A model generated the notes under the pieces. It was not told the origin of the DNA, did not search any database, and saw only the letters and a list, made by a program, of their open reading frames with translations. Made by a program: the position numbers and the translations under genes. From Streptomyces candidus (lineage in GTDB: Bacteria > Actinomycetota > Actinomycetes > Streptomycetales > Streptomycetaceae), in contig NZ_JACHEM010000003.1 of assembly GCF_014207445.1 (NCBI RefSeq), positions 248,001-312,000 of the forward strand: DNA of 64,000 nucleotides. Reading direction: 5' to 3'. Shown one piece after another: positions 55,431-64,000 of the stretch; the first letter of the stretch is position 1; each line of letters starts with the position of its first letter.

Positions 55431-55847
55431 TCAGCCCCGGGCCTCCTTCGCCAGCAGGTGCCCGCACCGGGTCGCCGCCAGCAGCCGTCTCACGGCCGTG
55501 GACGCGGCGGCCAGCACGAGCCGTCTGCCGCCGCGCCGCCAGGCCAGCAGTGCGTTGACGAAGCCCGAGTCGCAGAAGGTGACCCGGGACGCGTCGACCA
55601 CGAGGCAGGTGTGCCCGAAGGCCGCCGCCGAGGTGAGCAGCGCGCTCAGCGGGGCCGCCGTGAAGTGGTCGATCTCGCCCTGGACGGCGATGGAGAGGGT
55701 GCTCCCCTCGGTGCGGCAGGAGGCGACCACGGAGGTGACCCGGGGAGCGGGGGAGTGCTTCTTCGGCAGTATGTGGGAGGGGCTTGCAGTGGTGTTCACG
55801 CCGTCTGCAACGAGCCCCGGGCGCCCCCGGGTACTGGCGCCGCTCAC
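55431..55847 (-). CDS. STAS-domain anti-sigma factor antagonist-like protein
   Basis: A protein of 138 residues (GTG 55847) or 122 (GTG 55799); neither start has a good Shine-Dalgarno. The STAS domain reads LSIAVQGEIDHFTAAPLSAL, LVVDASRVTFCDSGFVNALL, LVLAAASTAVRRLLAATRCG. The Ser in CDSGF is the expected phosphorylation site used to switch binding to an anti-sigma kinase. No kinase or sigma gene is adjacent. A SigB-like promoter candidate lies upstream (55966-55993). Confidence 0.85.
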   Translation of the reverse strand: MSGASTRGRPGLVADGVNTTASPSHILPKKHSPAPRVTSVVASCRTEGSTLSIAVQGEIDHFTAAPLSALLTSAAAFGHTCLVVDASRVTFCDSGFVNALLAWRRGGRRLVLAAASTAVRRLLAATRCGHLLAKEARG

Positions 55848-55965
55848 GGATCACCCGGCCGCACGAACACGCGGCGGACACCGTGGGGAAACGGATGCCT
55901 CGGGCGAGCGGAAGCCCCGGCCGGACGGGGGAGACCGGCCGGGGCGGTTCGGGGGGCGCGGTGAA

Positions 55966-55993
55966 GGACCCGCGCATAGATGAATAATAAACC
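55966..55993 (-). promoter_or_regulatory. Possible SigB-type promoter of the STAS gene
   Basis: On the minus strand GGTTTA (55993-55988), 16 bases, then GGGTCC (55971-55966), against the Streptomyces SigB pattern GNNTT-N14-16-GGGTAY. The -35 fits; the -10 has a mismatch and the spacing is at or just over the limit. The spacer is AT-rich, unlike the surroundings. Confidence 0.3.
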
Positions 55994-56135
55994 ATTGCTG
56001 GGGGTGTCCGGCCCACCGGGCAAATCGACGCGGTGCGGACTCCGGCGTTCCTCCCGGGGCAGGAGCCCTTTAGTCTGTCGACGGTCCGGAGCCGGTGGAG
56101 CGCACCGGCGGAGAATCACGGGGGAGTGGCGGGGC

Positions 56136-56423
56136 ATGGCGGCGCAACGGCGCAAAATGAGGTCCAGCACGGTGGCGCTCGGCAGCATGGGACTGCTCGC
56201 ACTGGCGCTCACGTCCTGCGGTTCGGAGCCGGACAAGCGGTGCGCGGACCGCAGCACCCGCGAGGTGCGGTCCGACTCCGACTGCGACAGCGGCGGACGC
56301 GGCGGCTCGGCCGGCTACTACTACGGCGGCAAGGTCAACAACAGCAAGGTCGAGGGCGGCAGCTTCGACAAGTCCGCGGTGAGCCGGGGCGGCTTCGGCT
56401 GCTCGGGCTCGGGCGGCGGCTGA
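56136..56423 (+). CDS. Small YgiB-like lipoprotein with RGGFG tail
   Basis: A 95-residue lipoprotein. The signal peptide ends in the lipobox LTSC; the mature part has a Cys-containing DKRCADRSTREV...DCDSGG segment, a YYYGGKVNNSKVEGG stretch and ends SRGGFGCSGSGGG. An RGGFG close to the C-terminus is also a feature of E. coli YgiB/YjfM (DUF1190), whose gene sits before the ATP-grasp gene ygiC/yjfC, the same layout as here. The ATG at 56136 has a GGGGAG stretch. It may be a client of the downstream enzyme (inference). Confidence 0.75.
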   Translation: MAAQRRKMRSSTVALGSMGLLALALTSCGSEPDKRCADRSTREVRSDSDCDSGGRGGSAGYYYGGKVNNSKVEGGSFDKSAVSRGGFGCSGSGGG

Positions 56424-56571
56424 CCCCGCCCCGCCGGCACCCCGTCCGTACCGAGCCTTCGCGCCGGTACGAGCTCCTGCTCCGCCCGCGTGGGGTCTCT
56501 CCCGGCCGGGACGGCGGCCCCGCAAGCCCGTACGCGTCCATCCGGCCCGACCGCCACCCCAGAGGCACCCC

Positions 56572-57756
56572 GTGAAACGCCACACCACCGCCCCCCGCCC
56601 CGACTGGCAGCGCATCGTCGAGGAACAGGGCGTCATCTACCCCCTGACCCGCTACCCCGACGACACCCTGCGCCCCTACTGGGACGAGAGCGCGTACTAC
56701 TCCTTCACGCTCCCCGAGGTCGAGGCGCTCGAAGAGGTCGTGGAGGAGCTGCACGCGATGTGCCTGGCCGCCGCCGCGCACATCGTCGCCACCGGCCGCT
56801 TCGCCGACCTCGGCATCACCGACCCCGAGCTGGCCCGGCTGGTCGCCGAGTCCTGGCACCGCCGCGCCGAACTGCCCTCCCTGTACGGCCGCTTCGACCT
56901 GCGCTACGACGGCACCGGCCCTGCCAAGATGCTGGAGTACAACGCCGACACCCCCACGTCCCTCGTCGAGGCGGCCAGTGCGCAGTGGTTCTGGATGGAG
57001 GAGCTGTTCCCCGGCGCCGACCAGTGGAACTCCCTGCACGAGCGCCTGGTCGACGCGTGGAGGACGCAGGCGCGCCTCCTGCCGCCGGGACCGCTGCACT
57101 TCGCGCACTCCGACGGCGACGAACTCGGCGAGGACCTGATGACGGTCGCGTACCTGCGCGAGACCGCCGAGCAGGCGGGCCTGCGCACCGAGGCGCTCTC
57201 CGTCGAGCAGATCGGCTGGGACCGGCTCTCCGGCCGCTTCGTCGACGAGAAGCTCCGCTTCATCCGCAGCTGCTTCAAGCTCTACCCGTGGGAGTGGCTG
57301 GCCACCGACCGGTTCGGCCCGCACGTGCTGTCCACCCTCGACAACGGCGGCGGCACCGGCAGCACCTGCTGGATCGAGCCCGCCTGGAAGATGCTGCTGT
57401 CCAACAAGGCCCTCCTCGCCGTCCTCTGGGAGCTCTACCCCGGCCACCCGAACCTGCTCGCCTCCTACCTCGACGGCCCGCGCGAACTGGCGCGGGAGAA
57501 GGGGTACGTGGCCAAGCCCCTCCTCGGCCGCGAGGGCGCCGGAGTCACCGTCCACGCGCCGGGCTCCGCGCCGCCCGAGGTCTCCCAGGACCCCGTCTGC
57601 TACCAGGAGCTGGCCCCGCTGCCCGACTTCGACGGCAACCGCACGGTGCTCGGCGCATGGGTCGTCGAGGACGAGGCGGCGGGGCTCGGCATCCGGGAGT
57701 CGGCGGGGCCGGTCACGGACGAGTACGCCCGCTTCCTGCCCCACGTCATTCTCTGA
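56572..57756 (+). CDS. Glutathionylspermidine synthase-like ATP-grasp protein (YgiC/YjfC family)
   Basis: A 394-residue ATP-grasp ligase. YDGTGPAKMLEYNADTPTSL, KLYPWEWL, WIEPAWKMLLSNKALLAVLW and KPLLGREGAGVTV match the synthetase domain of glutathionylspermidine synthase; the amidase half is absent, as in YgiC. Streptomyces do not make glutathione, so the substrate must be another carboxylate or a peptide. The GTG at 56572 has AGAGG upstream. It is 148 bp after the RGGFG lipoprotein in the same direction. Confidence 0.9.
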   Translation: MKRHTTAPRPDWQRIVEEQGVIYPLTRYPDDTLRPYWDESAYYSFTLPEVEALEEVVEELHAMCLAAAAHIVATGRFADLGITDPELARLVAESWHRRAELPSLYGRFDLRYDGTGPAKMLEYNADTPTSLVEAASAQWFWMEELFPGADQWNSLHERLVDAWRTQARLLPPGPLHFAHSDGDELGEDLMTVAYLRETAEQAGLRTEALSVEQIGWDRLSGRFVDEKLRFIRSCFKLYPWEWLATDRFGPHVLSTLDNGGGTGSTCWIEPAWKMLLSNKALLAVLWELYPGHPNLLASYLDGPRELAREKGYVAKPLLGREGAGVTVHAPGSAPPEVSQDPVCYQELAPLPDFDGNRTVLGAWVVEDEAAGLGIRESAGPVTDEYARFLPHVIL

Positions 57757-57829
57757 GGGCCCGCCCCCTTCCGAGGCGCCTCCGCGGGAGCCCTCGCCCT
57801 CCGAGCGGCCCCTCGTCCCGCGCGGGCCC

Positions 57830-60284
<2,455 letters not shown>

Positions 60285-60424
60285 CCCGCACAGGGACGTG
60301 ACGCAGGTCCCGCGAGCCCTGGACCTCGGGCTCTGGCCCCGAGGCCCCTGCGCCCGCCACACTGCACCCGTACAGCACCATCGCCCGCAGCCATTCGCCC
60401 GCACCGACGACGGAGGAGAACGAC

Positions 60425-61006
60425 GTGGGGACCGTAACGCTCGGCGTTTCGATCGCGGTCCCGGAGCCGTACGGCAGCCTGCTCCAGCAGCGGCGTGCGG
60501 CCTTCGGGGACCCGGCCGCCCACGGCATCCCCACGCACGTCACGCTCCTGCCGCCGACCGCGATCGACGCGGACGCGCTGCCGGCCGTGGAGGCGCACCT
60601 GGCGGCCCTCGCCGAATCCGTCCGGCCCTTCCCGATGCGGCTGTCCGGCACGGGCACCTTCCGCCCGCTGTCGCCCGTCGTCTTCGTGAAGGTCGTCGAG
60701 GGCGCGTCGGCCTGCGCGTGGCTGCAGAAGCGGGTGCGGGACGCCTCGGGGCCGCTGGCGCGCGAGCTCCAGTTCCCGTACCACCCGCACGTCACCGTCG
60801 CGCACGGGATCAGCGAGGAGGGCATGGACCGGGCGTACGGGGAACTGGCGGAGTTCGTCGCGCAGTGGTCGTGCACGTCGTTCGCGCTGTACGAGCAGGG
60901 CGCGGACGGGGTCTGGCGCAAGCTGTGCGACTACGCGTTCGGCGGGGGAGCGGCGGGCGACCTGCCGCCGCAGGGGCTGCCGCACGACGCGCCGGTGCTG
61001 TACTGA
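60425..61006 (+). CDS. 2H phosphoesterase (2'-5' RNA ligase family)
   Basis: A 193-residue protein with the two H-x-T motifs of the 2H superfamily, HVTLLPP (about residue 38) and HVTVAHG (about 120). The family hydrolyses cyclic or 2'-5' phosphodiesters of RNA or nucleotides. The last 25 residues are Gly/Pro-rich. The GTG at 60425 has GGAGGAGAACG upstream. It follows trpS by 140 bp in the same direction but with its own leader. Substrate not known. Confidence 0.9.
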   Translation: MGTVTLGVSIAVPEPYGSLLQQRRAAFGDPAAHGIPTHVTLLPPTAIDADALPAVEAHLAALAESVRPFPMRLSGTGTFRPLSPVVFVKVVEGASACAWLQKRVRDASGPLARELQFPYHPHVTVAHGISEEGMDRAYGELAEFVAQWSCTSFALYEQGADGVWRKLCDYAFGGGAAGDLPPQGLPHDAPVLY

Positions 61007-61043
61007 GGCGGGGGCCGTACGGAGGCGGGGGCCGGCCGTGTGT

Positions 61044-61112
61044 CTCTGCGGGTGCGTGGGTGGCTGGTCGCGCAGTTCCCCGCGCCCCTGAGGGGGCGCC
61101 TCCTGAGGGGCG
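61044..61112. repeat. Streptomyces intergenic palindromic repeat (REP-like)
   Basis: The segment holding GGTCGCGCAGTTCCCCGCGC followed by CCCT and an inverted GGGGCGC is, from memory, a sequence found many times between genes in Streptomyces chromosomes. Here it lies between two convergent genes and may act as terminator. GGGGGCGCC and GGGGCGCC around 61092-61113 form further small inverted repeats. Confidence 0.6.
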
Positions 61113-61136
61113 CCCTGCGGGGGTTCGGTGGGTGCG

Positions 61137-61892
61137 TCAGATCGGCAGGCGGCGGAAGAGGGGCCTGGGGACGTGCCGCAGGGCCGACATCACCGCCCGC
61201 AGCGTCCCCGGCACCCACACCACCTCCGCGCGCCTGCGCAGCCCCGCCTCGATCGCCGTGGCGACCGCCTCCGGCGTCGTGGCCAGCGGGGCCTCCTGGA
61301 GGCCCTCCGTCATCTTCGTCCGTACGAAACCGGGCCTGACGATCATCACGTGCACTCCCGTGCCGACCAGCGCGTCGCCCAGCCCCTGGGTGAACGCGTC
61401 CAGGCCCGCCTTGCTCGACCCGTAGATGAAGTTGGCGCGCCGGGCCCGCTCGCCCGCCACCGACGACAGCACGACCAGCGAGCCGTGCCCCTGCCCCTGG
61501 AGCGCGTTCGCACACACCAGGCCCGCCGAGACGGCCCCCGTGTAGTTGGTCTGGGCGACCCGCACGGCCGCCATCGGGTCGGCCTCGTCGTTGGCCTGGT
61601 CGCCGAGCAGCCCGAAGGCGAGCAGCACCATGTCGATGTCGCCCTCGGCGAAGACCTTCCCCAGCACCTCCTCGTGCGAGGCGGAGTCGAGCGCGTCGAA
61701 GGCGACCGTGTGCACGTCCGCGCCGAGCCTGCGGAGCTGTCCGGCGGCGGCCTCCAGCGCGGGGGACGGCCGTCCGGCGAGCCACACCGTGCGGGCGCGG
61801 CGGGCGACGAGACGGCGGGCGGTGGCGAGTCCGATCTCGGACGTGCCGCCGAGGACGAGCAGGGACTGCGGGGTGCCGAAGGCGTCCTTCAT
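61137..61892 (-). CDS. dprE2: Decaprenylphospho-erythro-pentofuranosid-2-ulose 2-reductase (DprE2-like)
   Basis: A 251-residue short-chain dehydrogenase. SLLVLGGTSEIGLATARRL is the NAD(P) motif (TSEIG is typical of DprE2); LSSVAGERARRANFIYGSSK has the catalytic Ser, Tyr and Lys. It reduces the keto intermediate made by DprE1 to decaprenylphosphoryl-arabinose. It follows dprE1 by 58 bp on the same strand. Members in Streptomyces are less studied than in mycobacteria. Confidence 0.9.
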   Translation of the reverse strand: MKDAFGTPQSLLVLGGTSEIGLATARRLVARRARTVWLAGRPSPALEAAAGQLRRLGADVHTVAFDALDSASHEEVLGKVFAEGDIDMVLLAFGLLGDQANDEADPMAAVRVAQTNYTGAVSAGLVCANALQGQGHGSLVVLSSVAGERARRANFIYGSSKAGLDAFTQGLGDALVGTGVHVMIVRPGFVRTKMTEGLQEAPLATTPEAVATAIEAGLRRRAEVVWVPGTLRAVMSALRHVPRPLFRRLPI

Positions 61893-61950
61893 GACTGCGT
61901 ACTCCTTGGGTGGGGTGCTGGCGGGGCGGGCGTGCCGCGGGGCCGTCGGG

Positions 61951-63324
61951 CTAGAGGGCGAGGCGCCGGGACAGGTCCGAGGTGAAGACCCCGTGGGGGT
62001 CCAGCTCGGCGCGCAGGGAACGGAACCGGTCGATCTGCGGGTACATCGCGGCGAGCGTCTCGGGCCGCACCCGCGAGTCCTTCGCCAGGTACAGCCGTCC
62101 GCCCGCCGCGGCCACCTCCTCGTCGAGTTCGTCGAGGAAGACGCCCAGGCGCGGCAGGCCCGCCGGGATGTCGAGGGCCAGCGTCCACCCGGGCACCGGG
62201 AAGGACAGCCACCCGGAGTCCCCCCGTCCGAACCGCTTCAGGACCGCCAGGAACGACGGGCAGCCGCGCCGCGAGATCCGCATGACGATCCGCCGCAACG
62301 CCTCCTCCTGCCCGTACGGCACCACGAACTGGTACTGGACGAAGCCGCCGCGCCCGTAGATCCGGTTCCAGTGCGGCACCCCGTCCAGCGGGTGGAAGAA
62401 CGTGGAGATCTTCTGGAGTTCACCGGTCCTGGCCCGGGGCGCCCGCCGGTACCAAAGCTCGTTGAACAGGCTCACCGACCGCTTCCCCAGCAGCCCTTCC
62501 GGTACGAAGGCGGGCGCGGCAGGCAGCTGCCCCGGCCGGAACACCAGGGGGTGGCGGGCGGCCCGGGGCGGCAGCACGTCCAGCGGGGCGTGGTCGCCGC
62601 GCGTCAGCACCGAGCGCCCCGTCGCCGCACCCTTGGCGAGCAGGTCGATCCAGGCGACGGAGTACCGGTAGAGGTGGTCGGTCTCGGTCAGCCGTGTCAT
62701 CAAGTCGTCGAGGTCCGTGGCCCGCTCGGTGTCGACCGACATCAACGAGGTTTCCACGCGCAGGAGTTGGATCGTCGCCGAGAGGATGACCCCGGTCAGG
62801 CCCATGCCGCCGGCCGTCGCGTCGAAGAGGTCCGTGCCCGGCAGGACCGTCCGGGCCTGCCCGTCCGCCGTCAGCAGCTGCAGCGACCGCACGTGCCGGG
62901 CGAAGCCGCCGGACACGTGGTGGTTCTTGCCGTGGATGTCCGCGCCGATCGCCCCGCCCACCGTGACGTACCGCGTGCCGGGCGTCACCGGCACGAACCA
63001 GCCCAGCGGCAGCAGCACTTCCATCAGCCGGTGCAGGCTCACCCCCGCGTCGCACACCACCATTCCGGTGTCCGCGTCGACGGTGCGGATGCGGTCGAGA
63101 CCCGTCATGTCGAGCACCGAGCCGCCCGCGTTCTGCGCGGCGTCGCCGTACGCCCGCCCCAGGCCCCGGGCGATCGAGCCGCGGGTCCCGCAGCCGCGCA
63201 CCGCCGCCGCCGCTTCCTCGTACGTACGGGGCCGGACCACCAGGGCGGTCGTCGGGGCGGTGCGTCCCCAACCGGTCACGGAGGCGAAGTCGTCGACGGA
63301 GAGCGCGGTGATGAAGTCAGGCAT
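61951..63324 (-). CDS. dprE1: Decaprenylphosphoryl-ribose oxidase (DprE1-like)
   Basis: A 457-residue FAD enzyme of the VAO type. SIARGLGRAYGDAAQNAGGSV and VTVGGAIGADIHGKNHHVSG bind FAD. The C-terminal domain has GCPSFLAVLKRFGRGDSGWL, where Cys355 would be the equivalent of the mycobacterial Cys387 that benzothiazinones attack. It oxidises decaprenylphosphoryl-ribose at C2. The ATG at 63324 lies eight bases after a GATACC box (63338-63333), so the mRNA may be leaderless. It forms an operon with dprE2 and is divergent from the PAP2 gene. Confidence 0.92.
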   Translation of the reverse strand: MPDFITALSVDDFASVTGWGRTAPTTALVVRPRTYEEAAAAVRGCGTRGSIARGLGRAYGDAAQNAGGSVLDMTGLDRIRTVDADTGMVVCDAGVSLHRLMEVLLPLGWFVPVTPGTRYVTVGGAIGADIHGKNHHVSGGFARHVRSLQLLTADGQARTVLPGTDLFDATAGGMGLTGVILSATIQLLRVETSLMSVDTERATDLDDLMTRLTETDHLYRYSVAWIDLLAKGAATGRSVLTRGDHAPLDVLPPRAARHPLVFRPGQLPAAPAFVPEGLLGKRSVSLFNELWYRRAPRARTGELQKISTFFHPLDGVPHWNRIYGRGGFVQYQFVVPYGQEEALRRIVMRISRRGCPSFLAVLKRFGRGDSGWLSFPVPGWTLALDIPAGLPRLGVFLDELDEEVAAAGGRLYLAKDSRVRPETLAAMYPQIDRFRSLRAELDPHGVFTSDLSRRLAL

Positions 63325-63499
63325 GGCGTGACGGTATCCGGAGAAATGCCGCTTTTCGCCGAGTTGGACCCTGTTTCGGCGGAACGGGTGGTTGATTGGG
63401 GTGTCAATCCGGAATGTCATGAATATTTGCTTTTTGTAGACAAGAGTCACCCCTGACGTGCGCCCCCCGGCCACGCCCACCCGATCCGAGGGATGACAG

Positions 63500-64000
63500 A
63501 TGCGAGAAGTGGACCACCGCTTGCTGTCCGCGATGCGCGACTGCGGAACGGACCCCAAGGTGGCCGCCGCCGCGCGTGCGCTCTCCTTCAGCGGCGAACA
63601 CGGCGCGCTGTGGCTCGCCGCCGGGCTGACCGGCGCGGCCCTCGACCGCGACCGGCGGGCGGCCTGGCTGCGCGGTACGGCACTGATCGCCGCGGCTCAG
63701 GCGGCGAGCATGGGCGTCAAGCGCACCGTGCGCCGGCCCCGTCCCCGGCTCGCCGCCCATCAGCCGTTGGTGAAGACCCTCGGGCGGCACTCCTTCCCCT
63801 CCTCGCACGCCGCCTCGGCCGCTGCCGCCGCCGTCGCCCTCGGCACTCTGAGCCCCGTCGCCCGGCGGGTCGTGCCACCGCTGGCCGCCGCGATGTGCGT
63901 CTCCCGGCTGGTCGTCGGCGTCCACTACCCGAGCGACGTCGCCGCCGGTGCGCTGCTCGGCGGACTGACCGCGGGCCTCGGAGCCACATGGCTGGCCGCG
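63500..64000 (+). CDS. PAP2-family phosphatase, cut by the window end
   Basis: An open frame of at least 167 codons with no stop before base 64000. The three PAP2 motifs are present: KRTVRRPRPRL, PSSHAASA and SRLVVGVHYPSDVAAG, with both catalytic His residues. GAGGGATGACAG before the ATG is the Shine-Dalgarno. In mycobacteria a PAP2 phosphatase removes the 5-phosphate of decaprenylphosphoryl-5-phosphoribose just before DprE1 acts, so the divergent dprE1 suggests this role (inference). The 175-bp gap has an AT-rich centre (63413-63445) that should hold both promoters. Confidence 0.88.
   Translation, partial: MREVDHRLLSAMRDCGTDPKVAAAARALSFSGEHGALWLAAGLTGAALDRDRRAAWLRGTALIAAAQAASMGVKRTVRRPRPRLAAHQPLVKTLGRHSFPSSHAASAAAAAVALGTLSPVARRVVPPLAAAMCVSRLVVGVHYPSDVAAGALLGGLTAGLGATWLAA

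Overview
The window reads as a stretch of the chromosomal core of a Streptomyces. G+C is very high, codons end mostly in G or C, many starts are GTG, several promoters appear to give leaderless mRNAs, and many 3' ends carry long perfect GC hairpins, mostly without a strong T-tract. The set and order of genes (guaA, pcrA, icmB, sucCD, purNH, folD, mdh, trpS) fits the conserved central part of Streptomyces chromosomes as I remember it. I see no rRNA, tRNA, CRISPR array, insertion sequence, prophage or biosynthetic cluster.

Layout. 1-2.5 kb: a monofunctional chorismate mutase (minus) behind a probable leader-peptide attenuator, divergent from guaA. 2.5-5.2 kb: an Uma2-type nuclease, a membrane protein and a DoxX protein. 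5.1-8.9 kb: an envelope-stress group, with a PspC/LiaF-like protein divergent from a PspC-fused sensor kinase and its LuxR-type regulator. 9-18.4 kb: an esterase, NlpC/P60 and M23 peptidoglycan hydrolases, the helicase PcrA, a lipase and the B12-binding mutase subunit IcmB. 18.4-27.3 kb: a five-gene SWIM / DUF5691 / MoxR / DUF5682 / VWA cluster around a small lipoprotein gene. 27.3-31.3 kb: sucCD and an XRE/sigma-like membrane regulator. 31.5-43 kb: membrane proteins, purNH, folD-DUF3017, an XRE-DUF2690 protein and mdh. 43.1-45.3 kb: an XRE/membrane-protein pair and two unknown proteins. 45.5-53 kb: a glycine-betaine operon (betaine-aldehyde dehydrogenase, choline-oxidase-like GMC enzyme, ABC importer). 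53.2-61 kb: an AhpD-like protein with a divergent MocR regulator, a STAS protein, a YgiB-like lipoprotein with a YgiC-like ATP-grasp enzyme, rocD, trpS and a 2H phosphoesterase. 61.1-64 kb: dprE2 and dprE1 divergent from a PAP2 phosphatase cut by the window end.

The most interesting system is the cluster at 18.4-27.3 kb. The 10-mer TTGTCAGTGG occurs only three times in the window: 23-33 bp before pcrA, before the SWIM gene and before the moxR-like gene. Each is the left part of the actinobacterial RecA-NDp (PafBC) DNA-damage promoter, with the spacing kept. This ties both arms of a poorly understood MoxR-VWA machine to DNA damage and to PcrA. Its largest protein (DUF5682) carries paired GxxH motifs and a Glu like those of the TIKI/TraB/EreA hydrolase superfamily.

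Other points: a leaderless 24-codon ORF plus a 12-bp terminator ahead of chorismate mutase; an RGGFG-tailed lipoprotein paired with an ATP-grasp ligase; dprE1/dprE2 with PAP2 in a genus not known for arabinogalactan; operator-like palindromes before sucC, mdh and betB; and a duplicated mdh 3' end.
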